Both the position numbers and the translations under genes were made by a program. From JAQVEM01 sp964616545 (lineage in GTDB: Bacteria; Actinomycetota; Humimicrobiia; Humimicrobiales; Humimicrobiaceae), in contig CAZTUA010000038.1 of NCBI GenBank assembly GCA_964616545.1, forward strand, positions 1 to 63,172: 63,172 bases of DNA, read 5' to 3'. Below are positions 17,118-26,153 of the stretch, one piece after another (position 1 is the stretch's first letter; every line of letters begins with the position of its first letter). The notes under the pieces are model-generated. The model was not told where the DNA came from and ran no database searches. It saw only the letters and a program-made list of their open reading frames with translations.

Positions 17118-18509
17118 CTACCCCCTTTTATTCTTCATAAGATACATAATTCTTTTAGAGCTTTTAATGCTCTCAGTATTTTCTATAGAAAAATATTTTT
17201 TAAATTCAGCCTCAAAATTCTGCTTTGTATAATCAGGGAATATATCTTCCCTTGTTGATAGAAGCCTCTGCACCTGAGAGTCATCTTTGGGGACAAACTC
17301 AATTATAAGTGATTTACAGACCTGGCTGAAGAAATTAGCTATTTTAGCAAATGGTAAATTGTTTGAGATAGCCAGGTGATGGATCAAGGCAAGTGCAAAT
17401 GCTGTATCTGCCGGCCCGCGCTGTATCAGCGAGGTTCTTTCCCTGTTCTCCCAGCCGATACCTGGGCTTGGATTGGTTAAATCTAAAAGCAGCGGAAGAA
17501 TATACTTTTCATTTTTTTCAACACTATGGGTATAATTTTTCTGAACCGCAGCCGGGTCAATATCAAAAGAAACAGTCAATATATCTTTATCGCTGGCAAT
17601 ACGGCTGAACAAACCATCATTTGCTCCAATATCCCAGACAATTTCCGGACCGGTCCTTTTCAGAAAATCAGCCACAATTTTCTTTTTATGGTTGATTGCT
17701 TCCGTAGAATAATTGGTATCCTCATAATAATCTGCCCATTCAGTGCCCCCGGGCTTCCAGTCCATTTTTTTAATGGCAGATTCTAAATTATCAATGAGTC
17801 CCATAAAAGATAGGCGGCTTATTTTGCGGCCCTCTATTTTTACCTGTTTATCGGCAAAGTGTTTCTGGCTTTTGGCGTGAAGATGAATATGCGAAAGAAG
17901 TGAAAAATTAAAATTGGTCCCGGATGGAAGAAGCGAACTTGCCAGGTCCAGCGGTACTCCGTCAATATAGATTCTAAACAACTGATTCAGCCTTATGTCC
18001 CTGCAGCTCATCAATGCAAGCGGAGCAAGAAAGTGCTGGCATGATTGCCTGTAAGCTATCCATGGCCGGCCCTCATGATATTTTTCAAAGGAAAGAGTAT
18101 CAATAAAAACCGGTTTTCCTTTAATGAACTGGATATTATAAGAGCTGCAGTCTTTCAGGGTCATTTCAAAGTCAAGGGCCATTTTCTGAATTTTAAAGGT
18201 GGCAAGTGCTGCATCTTTTAACTGGGCAAAGCACCATTCATAGGGATATGACACAAATGGCACTGGTTCTGGCTTTATTATTTTATATGCTTTTTCATGT
18301 TCAGGAGCACTGACATTAACCTCTTCATGGGGGATGAGCAGGTTTTCATCCACAAGAGCTCTGTAAAGACCGGAATTTATCAGGTGGTCGTAATCTTCTT
18401 TGTATATGGTATTTATCTGCCGGTAAATCGAGCCGTCTCTATAAAAAAGAAACCCGCACGGGTCCCTGAATGAACCTGGCTCAGTCCCATTATTTTTTAT
18501 CTTTTGCAT
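17118..18509 (-). CDS. Class I SAM-dependent methyltransferase, NoeA-like
   Basis: A 463-residue protein whose C-terminal half has a class I methyltransferase fold: VWDIGANDGLFSR (motif I, ~292-304), VSFDIDPAAV (acidic end of strand 2) and DTAFALALIHHLAI (motif IV-like). The N-terminal half (SFRDPCGFLFYRDG, GLYRALVDENLLIPHEEV, FIDTLSFEKY) is as I recall it in nodulation-protein NoeA relatives, a group tied to glycan or lipid modification. It is the middle gene of a three-gene operon: it overlaps the small upstream gene by 20 bases and its TAG stands three bases before the ATT start of the sulfatase-like gene. The substrate is unknown. Confidence 0.78.
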   Translation of the reverse strand: MQKIKNNGTEPGSFRDPCGFLFYRDGSIYRQINTIYKEDYDHLINSGLYRALVDENLLIPHEEVNVSAPEHEKAYKIIKPEPVPFVSYPYEWCFAQLKDAALATFKIQKMALDFEMTLKDCSSYNIQFIKGKPVFIDTLSFEKYHEGRPWIAYRQSCQHFLAPLALMSCRDIRLNQLFRIYIDGVPLDLASSLLPSGTNFNFSLLSHIHLHAKSQKHFADKQVKIEGRKISRLSFMGLIDNLESAIKKMDWKPGGTEWADYYEDTNYSTEAINHKKKIVADFLKRTGPEIVWDIGANDGLFSRIASDKDILTVSFDIDPAAVQKNYTHSVEKNEKYILPLLLDLTNPSPGIGWENRERTSLIQRGPADTAFALALIHHLAISNNLPFAKIANFFSQVCKSLIIEFVPKDDSQVQRLLSTREDIFPDYTKQNFEAEFKKYFSIENTESIKSSKRIMYLMKNKRG

Positions 18510-18726
18510 TTACTTCTTTTTTGTTTGGAGTTTTCTTAAAGAAACCATAAATTCTGCGCCAGAATATTTTTATTCCAAATGCTCCTCCTATTGCAACAGC
18601 TATGATTATCTGAATTATATAGCTGCCGGTCCCGGCATCCAGGTATCCGTAAATCCTGTTTGGCGCTATAAGATAAAATAATGCTATAAAGCCAAGGGCG
18701 GTTAAAAAAGTTTTAAAATACTTCAT
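18490..18726 (-). CDS. Small membrane protein with YLDAGTGS motif
   Basis: The likely start is ATG 18726-18724, preceded by GAAGG, giving 78 residues; a longer in-frame ORF to 18846 would add 40 residues with no support. It has two hydrophobic helices (~3-20, ~35-52) separated by GYLDAGTGSYIIQ and ends in a Lys-rich tail. The Y-L-D-P/A-G-T-G-S signature is one I have seen in small proteins next to membrane phosphatase/sulfatase-like genes, which is the situation here. It overlaps the methyltransferase gene by 20 bases. Function unknown; an accessory subunit of the operon's membrane enzyme is plausible. Confidence 0.7.
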   Translation of the reverse strand: MKYFKTFLTALGFIALFYLIAPNRIYGYLDAGTGSYIIQIIIAVAIGGAFGIKIFWRRIYGFFKKTPNKKEVNAKDKK

Positions 18727-19230
18727 TTTACCTTCATTTCTTTTTAGTAATACAACACAGTAATAGAAGCTCTCCATTACTGATTTTTTAAGTAATTTTA
18801 TATCAAGCAATGGATTATATAATAATATAAAAAAAAAATTTTGCAAAGAAGCAGATTAACGGTTATTTCAGGGGTTTCTGTTTGCGCCGATTATTTATAT
18901 ATCAGGGGAAAAGATTGATAGTAAATAATAATTATAGGTTACAGGCATAATTACTGCAGGATATATATTCTCTGTCAATATAAAAAAGTTATAAAGCAGA
19001 GATTGATATCGGCGCATAATTCGGTAGTTATATAAAAGGTGTTTTGTTATAATTGCCCTGTCTGATAAATTTAAGAAGCAGACAGGATAAGATTGCTAAA
19101 GTATTTCAGTTTTTGAATCTGAAATACTCAGAAAAATGATTATCTTTTAGTAAAATGCTTTTTAAGCAGCGATAAACCTGGTGTTTTACTCCGCAGGATA
19201 AAAAAGTATTATAATATATAATTTTTAATT
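18727..19230. other. Long divergent spacer rich in inverted repeats, candidate structured RNA (18883-19190)
   Basis: No protein gene is visible. Perfect inverted repeats are: TGCGCCGAT (18883-18891) with ATCGGCGCA (19008-19016), enclosing TCTCTG (18969-18974) with CAGAGA (18997-19002); CCTGTCTG (19057-19064) with CAGACAGG (19079-19086); AGTATTTCAG (19100-19109) with CTGAAATACT (19119-19128); and AGTAAAA (19149-19155) with TTTTACT (19184-19190), enclosing TGCTT/AAGCA (19156-19168). These could be a leader of the 19231 gene, an independent small RNA or stacked protein-binding sites. No known riboswitch or RNA family signature was recognised, and no clear intrinsic terminator ends it. Confidence 0.4.
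19045..19053 (+). promoter_or_regulatory. Extended -10 promoter upstream of the 19231 gene
   Basis: TGT followed by TATAAT (19048-19053) is a good extended -10; the -35 region (19025-19030) is poor. Transcription from ~19060 would start at the CCTGTCTG/CAGACAGG hairpin and give a ~170-base structured leader. A second TATAAT at 19210-19215 would give a nearly leaderless mRNA for ATG 19231. Confidence 0.45.
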
Positions 19231-20778
19231 ATGAGCAGAATACTTATAACGGGCATGAGCCCGCTTCCGTTTGAAAATGACAGGAAAGTGTACGGAACCG
19301 GTATAAGAACCTGGCAATTTCTGCTTCCGCTCCTGAAAAAAGGGCATAAGATTTGTGTCTGTAATTATGCTATTCCATCGGCGTATCCGGAAGACTTTAA
19401 ATCAGAATATAAAAAGAGTTTTATCTACAGGCCCGATCTGCCGGATGGGAAAAAAGCCGGCGGACCTGTCTTTCCGGCTAATGCCGGGAAGGAAACGAAT
19501 AATACCGGTTCAATCAGGGAAGAGGAGACAGGCTCCGGGTATGAGTTTGAATATAATATATTAAAAAAAGAGGATTTTGAGGACATTGAACTGCTTGAAG
19601 GAGTTTTTGAGGAATTTAAACCTGACTGTGTGATAGGGTGCACATTTTATCCCTCATATATAGCCTCAAAATTGCTCAAAGGTAAAAATATCCCATTCTG
19701 GGCGGATCTGTTCGGCCATGTGATGGCTGAGGCGCAGGCACGTGCTTGTGTGGATGAAGATGACGGGTGCCTTTTCCATTACTGGAACAGCGAATATAAT
19801 ATAATATCAAGCGCTGATATGTTTTCATGCGTATCAGAAAGACAGAAATATGCCCTGCTTGGCGAGCTTGGTGCGGCGGGCAGGCTAAACAGATATACAT
19901 CCGGATATGATTTTGCCGGTGTAATTCCCTGCGGAATTCCTGAAGACGGATACAGCCACGAAAAAAATGTGATAAGGGGCAGATACGGTATAACAGATGA
20001 TGATTTTGTGGTACTGTGGACCGGGGGTTATAATACCTGGACCGATGTGGATACTTTATTTGAAGGGCTTATATCTGCAATGAAAAAAAATTCTGAAATT
20101 AAATTTGTATCCACAGGGGGAGAGATTCCCGAACAGGATTTAAAAACTTATCCCTATTTTCTTTCCATGATAGACAGAAGCCCCTACAAAGACAGGTTTG
20201 TAATGAAAGGATGGATACCCGGGGAGGATGTGCCAAATTACTATCTTGAAGCAGATACCGGCATAAATATTGATAAAGATATTTATGAGGTTAGATTGGG
20301 GAGTAAGAACCGTATCCTGGACTGGTTCAGGGCGGGCCTTTGCGTGCTGTCCTCAAATGTATGCGAATTAACTGATATCATTGAGAAAGAAAAAATTGGA
20401 TATACATTCAGGCCCCATGACCCCGGAGATTTAAGCAGTAAACTGGTTTATCTGGCAGGACACAGGGATGAAGTGGCAGAAACCGCAAAGAAAGGCAGAG
20501 AATATGCCATCCTTAATTTTAACTTTGACATTACAACTGCCCGGCTTCAGAAATGGGCAGAAAATCCTTCCTTTTCTCCTGACAGGGGAAAGGAAAGAAA
20601 ATTGTCTATGCAAAAGGAAGAGGCCCTTGGCAATCTGGAAAAGATAGTTTTGCGGCAGAAGAAAATGATTGATGAGAGGGACAGGAGGATAACGGAGCTT
20701 GAAGGAATCGTAAAAAAAGGCTTCGCATACAGAATTTATGCATATCTAAAGATTCTCAGGAGAAAAATATCCGGTTGA
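19231..20778 (+). CDS. GT4-type glycosyltransferase with C-terminal coiled coil
   Basis: A 515-residue GT-B enzyme. The N-terminal domain opens with ITGMSPLPFENDRKVYGTGIR, where Gly-rich loops shape the acceptor site. The donor domain holds VLWTGGYNTWTDVDTL, an FVMKGWIP strand and LEADTGINIDKDIYEVRLG in place of the usual E-x7-E helix region, then NRILDWFRAGLCVL. The last ~60 residues are charged and likely coiled coil (LRQKKMIDERDRRITELE). It shares general design with the 21941 product, including VLW.GG near the donor site. The ATG has no ribosome site; a TATAAT 15 bases upstream suggests a near-leaderless transcript. It heads a long GT run. Confidence 0.8.
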   Translation: MSRILITGMSPLPFENDRKVYGTGIRTWQFLLPLLKKGHKICVCNYAIPSAYPEDFKSEYKKSFIYRPDLPDGKKAGGPVFPANAGKETNNTGSIREEETGSGYEFEYNILKKEDFEDIELLEGVFEEFKPDCVIGCTFYPSYIASKLLKGKNIPFWADLFGHVMAEAQARACVDEDDGCLFHYWNSEYNIISSADMFSCVSERQKYALLGELGAAGRLNRYTSGYDFAGVIPCGIPEDGYSHEKNVIRGRYGITDDDFVVLWTGGYNTWTDVDTLFEGLISAMKKNSEIKFVSTGGEIPEQDLKTYPYFLSMIDRSPYKDRFVMKGWIPGEDVPNYYLEADTGINIDKDIYEVRLGSKNRILDWFRAGLCVLSSNVCELTDIIEKEKIGYTFRPHDPGDLSSKLVYLAGHRDEVAETAKKGREYAILNFNFDITTARLQKWAENPSFSPDRGKERKLSMQKEEALGNLEKIVLRQKKMIDERDRRITELEGIVKKGFAYRIYAYLKILRRKISG

Positions 20779-20821
20779 GCGGTAATAAAAAATCCTTTTT
20801 AAATTAAAACAGACTGGCATT

Positions 20822-21868
20822 ATGGACAGAGTGAATATTAAAAGCCTGATAGTGATAGTAACTTATAACAGCGGGGACTTTATTGAAAAATGCCTACGCT
20901 CAATCATTTCACAGAGTTATAAGGAATGGTTCCTGGTTATTATTGATAATGCTTCAGGCGATGATACAGTTGCAAAAATAAGAGAGTTCAGGAACATGTA
21001 TCCCGGAATAACCACAAATAATTTTAAACTGATAGTTCTCAAAAAAAATACAGGGTTTGCCCCGGCGGTGAACCATGCAGTATTTAATTTTATGGCTCTA
21101 AAGAAAAAAGAATTAGAAGAGAATCTGGAATTTCTGGTTTTATTGAATCCGGACATATATTTAAACAGAGATGCGTTAAAGAAGGTGATTTCAACCTTTA
21201 AGACGGAAATAGAAGACAAAAAGGAACCAGTACCAGCTAGAATCGGTGCCGCGGGCGGGCTCATACTTGATTACGGGAAAGATACGGTACAGCACTTTGG
21301 CGGCAGGATTGGAAATAATTTTATTACATACCATACCGGCTTCGGGAAAAAATACTCGGAGTTAAAGAAAGAATTGAAAAAAGGCAAGAATAAAAGCGGT
21401 GCCGGCCGGGCAGGAAAGATAAAAGAATCGGATTATATTACAGGAGCATTTTTTGCAGCAGATTTTAAATTATTTAAGAACATGGGCGGTTTTGATTCCG
21501 GGTACCGGCCCGCATATTTTGAAGAACTTGATTATTGCCTTAAACTTAAAAAACTCGGAAGAAAAGTTGTAGTGAACCCTGATTCTGTTGTAAGGCATTT
21601 TGAAGGTGCATCTGTAAAGAAATTCAGCCGAAATTTCTACAGGTTTTATCATAAAAACAGAGTAAGATGTGCAGTAATTAATCTCGGATTTATGGATTTT
21701 TTCAGAAAATTTTTTAGAGCTGAGATACTGTGGTTGAAAAATAAAGCAACACGCGACCAGTTCCCCCCGCTTTTATATGCTTATTTTATAAATTTTATAT
21801 TTTTGCCATATAATCTGGCGGTAAAAATAAAAAATCATTTAATCTTAAATAAATTAGAGTTAAAATGA
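20822..21868 (+). CDS. GT2 rhamnosyltransferase-like glycosyltransferase
   Basis: A soluble GT-A enzyme: IVIVTYNSGDFIEKCL at the start, IIDNASGDDT, KKNTGFAPAVN and LLNPDIYLN (the DxD-type site) follow the order of the WbbL/rhamnosyltransferase group. DYITGAFFAADFKLF and YFEELDYCLKLKKLG form the acceptor half with the conserved E-D pair. There are no strong membrane helices beyond a hydrophobic patch near the end. It sits 43 bases after the first GT of the cluster, in the same direction. It probably adds one sugar to a growing surface glycan; the donor is uncertain, though GDP-rhamnose is made by genes at 39146-44949. Confidence 0.85.
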   Translation: MDRVNIKSLIVIVTYNSGDFIEKCLRSIISQSYKEWFLVIIDNASGDDTVAKIREFRNMYPGITTNNFKLIVLKKNTGFAPAVNHAVFNFMALKKKELEENLEFLVLLNPDIYLNRDALKKVISTFKTEIEDKKEPVPARIGAAGGLILDYGKDTVQHFGGRIGNNFITYHTGFGKKYSELKKELKKGKNKSGAGRAGKIKESDYITGAFFAADFKLFKNMGGFDSGYRPAYFEELDYCLKLKKLGRKVVVNPDSVVRHFEGASVKKFSRNFYRFYHKNRVRCAVINLGFMDFFRKFFRAEILWLKNKATRDQFPPLLYAYFINFIFLPYNLAVKIKNHLILNKLELK

Positions 21869-21940
21869 TTTCAAACTTAATATAATTAAATCGTCTAAAA
21901 ACCGGAATTCTTAAAAAATTAGATTATTTTTAGAGGAGAA

Positions 21941-24259
21941 ATGATGGAGATAAAAAGCGATGAGTCAGGCAAAAAGAGCCAGACAAGACTGTGCATAATA
22001 AGTTTTGATATTATCGGTAAAAATATGGCGGGACCAGGCATAAGATTCTATGAATTTGCAAGGATTTTATCAAATTATCTTGATGTCACTCTGCTTACGC
22101 CAAATAAGGTAGATATAGACACTGAAGGATTTAAAACCAGGCAGTATAAAATGAATAATTATAAGGTTTTACAGAGAAGTGTCGACAATTCAGACATTAT
22201 ATTGATACAGGGCCATATCCTTTATTATTTTCCGTTCCTGAAGAATTTTAAGGGCAAGATTATCGTGGACCTTTATAATCCATTCAATCTGGAAAGCCTT
22301 GAAATGTTCAAAAGCAGCGGTATTGCGGAAAGAATAAGGATTGATAAAAATAATTTAAATATATTAAAGCTCCAGCTGGCAATTGGTGATTTTTTCATTT
22401 GTGCAAGTGAAAAGCAGAGGGATTACTGGATCGGGATGCTGAATGCCATGGGGAGATTGAATCCGTATAATTATGACTTTGATAATACTTTAAGAAGCCT
22501 TATAGATGTTGTACCTTCCGGAATACCACCCGAGCCACCCGTATATTCAAATTTATCCATCAGGGATGTCATACCGGAAATAAAAGAAGAAGACAGAGTG
22601 GTCCTGTGGGGAGGAGGAATCTGGAACTGGCTGGATCCCATTACTGCAATAAAGGCAATATGGGAAATTACAAGAAGCAGAAAAGACATAAAGCTGGTAT
22701 TTATGGGAATAAAACATCCTGACCCCAAACTTCCCGAAATGAAAAAGTGCATAGAAGCCATAAATCTGGCAAAAGAGCTGGATTTGTACGGCAAAAACAT
22801 TTTCTTTAATGAGTGGACCCCCTATAACTTAAGGCAGGCTTTACTGCTGGACTCGGATGTAGGGCTGTCGATTCACAGTGAAAGGATAGAGACCGAATTT
22901 TCTTACAGAACCAGAGTCATAGATTATATATGGGCGAGGCTCCCCGTAATAACCACCGAGGGAGATTCCATTGCAGTGATGGTAAAAAATGAAAATATAG
23001 GCGAGGTGGTAAAATATGAGAATACTCACCAGCTTGCGAGGGTTATAGAAAGCATACTGACAAATAAGAGCCTGAGGGAAATTTACAGCAAGAATTTAAA
23101 TAAGATAGCCCCGGGATTCTACTGGGAAAATGTAACGAAGCCCCTGGTTAATTATTGCACTGAACCATATTATTCATTTGATAAGAAAAAGATTATTGAG
23201 CTTATTGATTTACAGAACAGCAAAATATCAGGGATTATAAAAAGTAACTTTGAGGGCTTTGCAAGTATTCTGAAAATAACCTCAAATAAATACAGAGATG
23301 AAAAGATTATAGATAAGAAGGATGTGGGTAAAATATTCCAGGTGGAGGTAGGCGATGATTTTACGGTGCCCGCAGGCGAAGATGCTGGCCTGGACGAGGT
23401 AGGAATTTTAAAATCCCGGATAACGCAGAGAACAAAGTTTGACGGTATAATTGTAAATAACGCTTTCTTTGAAATAACGCCGAAGTTTTTTTATGATGCT
23501 ATAAATGTATTGTCCTCGAAATTAAAAAAGGAAGGCCTGCTGTTTTTCTCTATTCCTGAAAAAAGAGGTCTCCGCGCGCTCCTGGGAGAAGGCATTAAGA
23601 ATAACAGGACCAGTGATAGGATTGATGATTTTACTATTGAGTTTATCCTGAAGAATGCGGGTTTTGAAATTATTGATAAGGGAATAATTGATAAATTTGA
23701 GCACAGCTCCGAATACGGCAAGATAAGCGAGTTTGGCGATATATACGGTGATAATGAATTATTTGAACTTTTTGAAATAAAATTAAACAGGGATAATTTT
23801 AAGAATTTAGAACTTCTGAGCAGGTTTGATATTCTGGATTCAGAGGAGCTTGCCGGTGATAAAACGGTTAAGGGAAAACTAAGAAGATACATGTATCTTC
23901 TTACCAGCATGTATTTTGAGAATTTAAGGAAAAGCTACAATGAATCAATCAAGGCTATTAATAATAACATACAGGTCCAGATAAACAGGGAGATGAATGA
24001 GGTAAACCGCAAGAACCGGGAAAGGCTTCTTCTTATATACTTTAATATATTTAAAACTCTTTATGGAGAAATTAAGAGCCTGGGATATAACGTCAGCAGC
24101 CTGAGGGAAGCCCTGGCCGATTTTAAACCCAGAAGTAAATCCGGGCTGGAAATAGATATTGACCAGAGACTGGATGTGCTGCTGAGGGATTTTGAGAACA
24201 TTGACAGGTTGATGGGGCTTACGGTGTCGAATAAATATTACCTGGCAAAAAAAATGTAG
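21941..24259 (+). CDS. Large GT4 glycosyltransferase with methyltransferase-like and coiled-coil extensions
   Basis: Residues ~10-420 form a GT-B enzyme: GPGIRFYEFARIL at the start, VVPSGIPPEPP, VVLWGGGIWNWLDP and FMGIKHPDPKLPE, then a donor-site region SIHSERIETEFSYRTRVIDY. Residues ~500-600 resemble the second half of a class I methyltransferase (DGIIVNNAFFEIT, KLKKEGLLFFSIPE, ILKNAGFEIIDKG), but no SAM-binding Gly-rich loop is visible, so this part is probably inactive or structural. The last ~130 residues look coiled coil. At 772 residues it is about twice the usual GT4 length. AGAGGAG seven bases upstream of ATG 21941 is a strong ribosome site. Confidence 0.78.
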   Translation: MMEIKSDESGKKSQTRLCIISFDIIGKNMAGPGIRFYEFARILSNYLDVTLLTPNKVDIDTEGFKTRQYKMNNYKVLQRSVDNSDIILIQGHILYYFPFLKNFKGKIIVDLYNPFNLESLEMFKSSGIAERIRIDKNNLNILKLQLAIGDFFICASEKQRDYWIGMLNAMGRLNPYNYDFDNTLRSLIDVVPSGIPPEPPVYSNLSIRDVIPEIKEEDRVVLWGGGIWNWLDPITAIKAIWEITRSRKDIKLVFMGIKHPDPKLPEMKKCIEAINLAKELDLYGKNIFFNEWTPYNLRQALLLDSDVGLSIHSERIETEFSYRTRVIDYIWARLPVITTEGDSIAVMVKNENIGEVVKYENTHQLARVIESILTNKSLREIYSKNLNKIAPGFYWENVTKPLVNYCTEPYYSFDKKKIIELIDLQNSKISGIIKSNFEGFASILKITSNKYRDEKIIDKKDVGKIFQVEVGDDFTVPAGEDAGLDEVGILKSRITQRTKFDGIIVNNAFFEITPKFFYDAINVLSSKLKKEGLLFFSIPEKRGLRALLGEGIKNNRTSDRIDDFTIEFILKNAGFEIIDKGIIDKFEHSSEYGKISEFGDIYGDNELFELFEIKLNRDNFKNLELLSRFDILDSEELAGDKTVKGKLRRYMYLLTSMYFENLRKSYNESIKAINNNIQVQINREMNEVNRKNRERLLLIYFNIFKTLYGEIKSLGYNVSSLREALADFKPRSKSGLEIDIDQRLDVLLRDFENIDRLMGLTVSNKYYLAKKM

Positions 24260-24314
24260 GCTTTCCGGAAGGATCCTGTAACTATATTGCAAATTGTAAA
24301 ATTTACTTATAATC

Positions 24315-24713
24315 ATGATTAAAAGGAGAAACAAATTGAGTCTGGCAGGTTCAATATTTTTAATACTCCTGAGTATATCCATTGCTGTAGGCGGGCAATT
24401 GCTGTTAAAGATTGGCATAAATCGTATAGGAATAGTTAATACTGGCAGTATGGGCGCCTTAAAAGAGTTATTTTTCGGAGTAATTAAAAGTCCGCTGGTT
24501 ATAGCCGGTCTGTTTTTATATGTTATCTCGGCAGCTATATGGTTAATTGTTCTATCCGCTGTGGACCTCAGTTTTGCCTATCCATTTATAGGTTTTACGT
24601 ATGTAATGGTACTTGTACTTTCAAAATTCATATTAAAAGAAGATGTAAATCCGGTAAGGTGGGCAGGAGCACTTATAATAACCATTGGCGTGATTGTAAT
24701 TTCAAGGGGATAA
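24315..24713 (+). CDS. Single SMR/EamA-type small transporter
   Basis: A 132-residue, four-helix protein. Helix one has AVGGQLLLKIGINRIG, the SMR/ArnF-type QxxLKxG signature; helix three has LSFAYPFIGFTYVMVLVLS; the last follows LKEDVNPVRWAGA. A short basic N-terminus suggests cytoplasmic start. It lies inside the GT run, so flipping of a lipid-linked sugar is the likely role, as for ArnE/ArnF or the GtrA-like flippases. Homodimer formation is expected because no partner gene lies next to it. Confidence 0.75.
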   Translation: MIKRRNKLSLAGSIFLILLSISIAVGGQLLLKIGINRIGIVNTGSMGALKELFFGVIKSPLVIAGLFLYVISAAIWLIVLSAVDLSFAYPFIGFTYVMVLVLSKFILKEDVNPVRWAGALIITIGVIVISRG

Positions 24714-24743
24714 TATCCGGAATAAGGTAAGGTGATATTTTAA

Positions 24744-26144
24744 TTGTCTCAGGACAGTGATCCTTTAATATCAATTATTACGGTGAATTTTAACGGCAGG
24801 CCTTTTTTGGGAAACCTTTTTAATTCCATATTCAACCTTGATTATCCTTCAGAAAAAATCCAGATGATTATGGTAGATAATAATTCCGCCGATGGTTCTG
24901 TTGAATTTGTAAAAAAGGAATTCCCCTGGGTTGAGGTAGTGCCGCTGGAGAAAAACAGAGGTTACGCCGGGGGTAATAATGAGGGATTCAGGCGCGCAGA
25001 GGGAGAATATATAGCTCTTGTAAATAATGACTGCGTGGTTGATAAAGAATGGCTGCAGGAGATGCTCTCCATCTTTACACAATCATCTGATGACTCAAAG
25101 ATAGGCGCTGTGGGCTCAAAGGTCCTGTTCTACTACAGGTATCTTCCCCTGCAGCTAATTACCGGCACTGCCGGTTACGGAGAGTTTAAAGCCGGCAGTA
25201 ACCCTGAAAGGCCGGGGGCAAGGCTGCAGGATGTTACTATAATCAATGGCAGCAGCAGCGCCGGTGACTTAAACCGGAGCATTAAGTACCAGGAAGGTTT
25301 TTATCCTCCGGAATCTGATGAGAAAGGAGGAATTTACCGAAGGACAGAAGATAATGCCATACTGGCCATACCGGTGGCGGATACTGGCAGCGACCTTGAA
25401 GTAAAATTTAAGGTTTCTTCACATACCCCGCCAGATAATTTACGAATTGTGGCGGGAGAGGAGATACTGGAAGATATTGAGCTGCCGGAAGGGACAAAGA
25501 CGGTAAAGATAAAAATCCCCCGGAGATTATTCCAGCATTGCAGGGATATTATCAACAGCTGCGGCATTAAAATAAATAAATCCTTTTACAGCAGGGATAG
25601 GGGCTTTGAAAGTTTTGATGATGGTCAGTATAACAGGGTTGAAGAGATTTTCGGCCTTTCGGGAAGCAGTTTTATGGTGAGCAGAAAAATGCTTGATGAT
25701 GTGGGCTATTTTGATAAAAGCTTCTTTACCTATTATGAGGATGTTGATTTTTTCTGGAGGTCAAGGCTTGCAGGATGGAAGAATTTCTTTACTCCCAAAT
25801 CTATTGTAAGGCATTTTCACTGCGGGACAGGTGAAGAATGGTCCTATAATTTTACTTATTATGTGGTAAGAAACAGGCTGCTGATGATTTTTAAGTGCGG
25901 ATGGCCGCTTCTGTTTATCAGAAGTTATGCCGGGTTTATTCTTTCAGGAATGATTAATATCTTGTATTACCTTGCTGCTTTATTGAGAGGGAAAAAGCAG
26001 AAGAGAGTAGACATCCCTGTAAGAATCAGGGTTTTTTTTGAGCTTTTTTATATGATACCCGGAAATTTGATAAAAAGAATTAAAATAAGAACCAATTGTA
26101 AAATAACGGATAAAATCATTAAGAGCTGGATAAGGGATTTTTAG
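24744..26144 (+). CDS. GT2 glycosyltransferase interrupted by a beta-rich inserted domain
   Basis: The GT-A core begins IITVNFNGRPFLGNLF, with VDNNSADGSV, KNRGYAGGNNEGF and LVNNDCVVDKEW, then stops near residue 165. An extra segment (~175-290) follows, with YQEGFYPPESD, YRRTEDNAIL, LRIVAGEEIL and a predicted string of beta strands, before the GT fold resumes with GSSFMVSRKML and YYEDVDFFWRSRLAGW (acceptor half, ED pair). A similar insert is present in the next gene. TTG 24744 is the start, with AAGGTGAT upstream; a stop lies directly before it in frame. The insert may bind glycan or hold the two enzymes together. Confidence 0.8.
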   Translation: MSQDSDPLISIITVNFNGRPFLGNLFNSIFNLDYPSEKIQMIMVDNNSADGSVEFVKKEFPWVEVVPLEKNRGYAGGNNEGFRRAEGEYIALVNNDCVVDKEWLQEMLSIFTQSSDDSKIGAVGSKVLFYYRYLPLQLITGTAGYGEFKAGSNPERPGARLQDVTIINGSSSAGDLNRSIKYQEGFYPPESDEKGGIYRRTEDNAILAIPVADTGSDLEVKFKVSSHTPPDNLRIVAGEEILEDIELPEGTKTVKIKIPRRLFQHCRDIINSCGIKINKSFYSRDRGFESFDDGQYNRVEEIFGLSGSSFMVSRKMLDDVGYFDKSFFTYYEDVDFFWRSRLAGWKNFFTPKSIVRHFHCGTGEEWSYNFTYYVVRNRLLMIFKCGWPLLFIRSYAGFILSGMINILYYLAALLRGKKQKRVDIPVRIRVFFELFYMIPGNLIKRIKIRTNCKITDKIIKSWIRDF

Positions 26145-26153
26145 TTTGTATTT

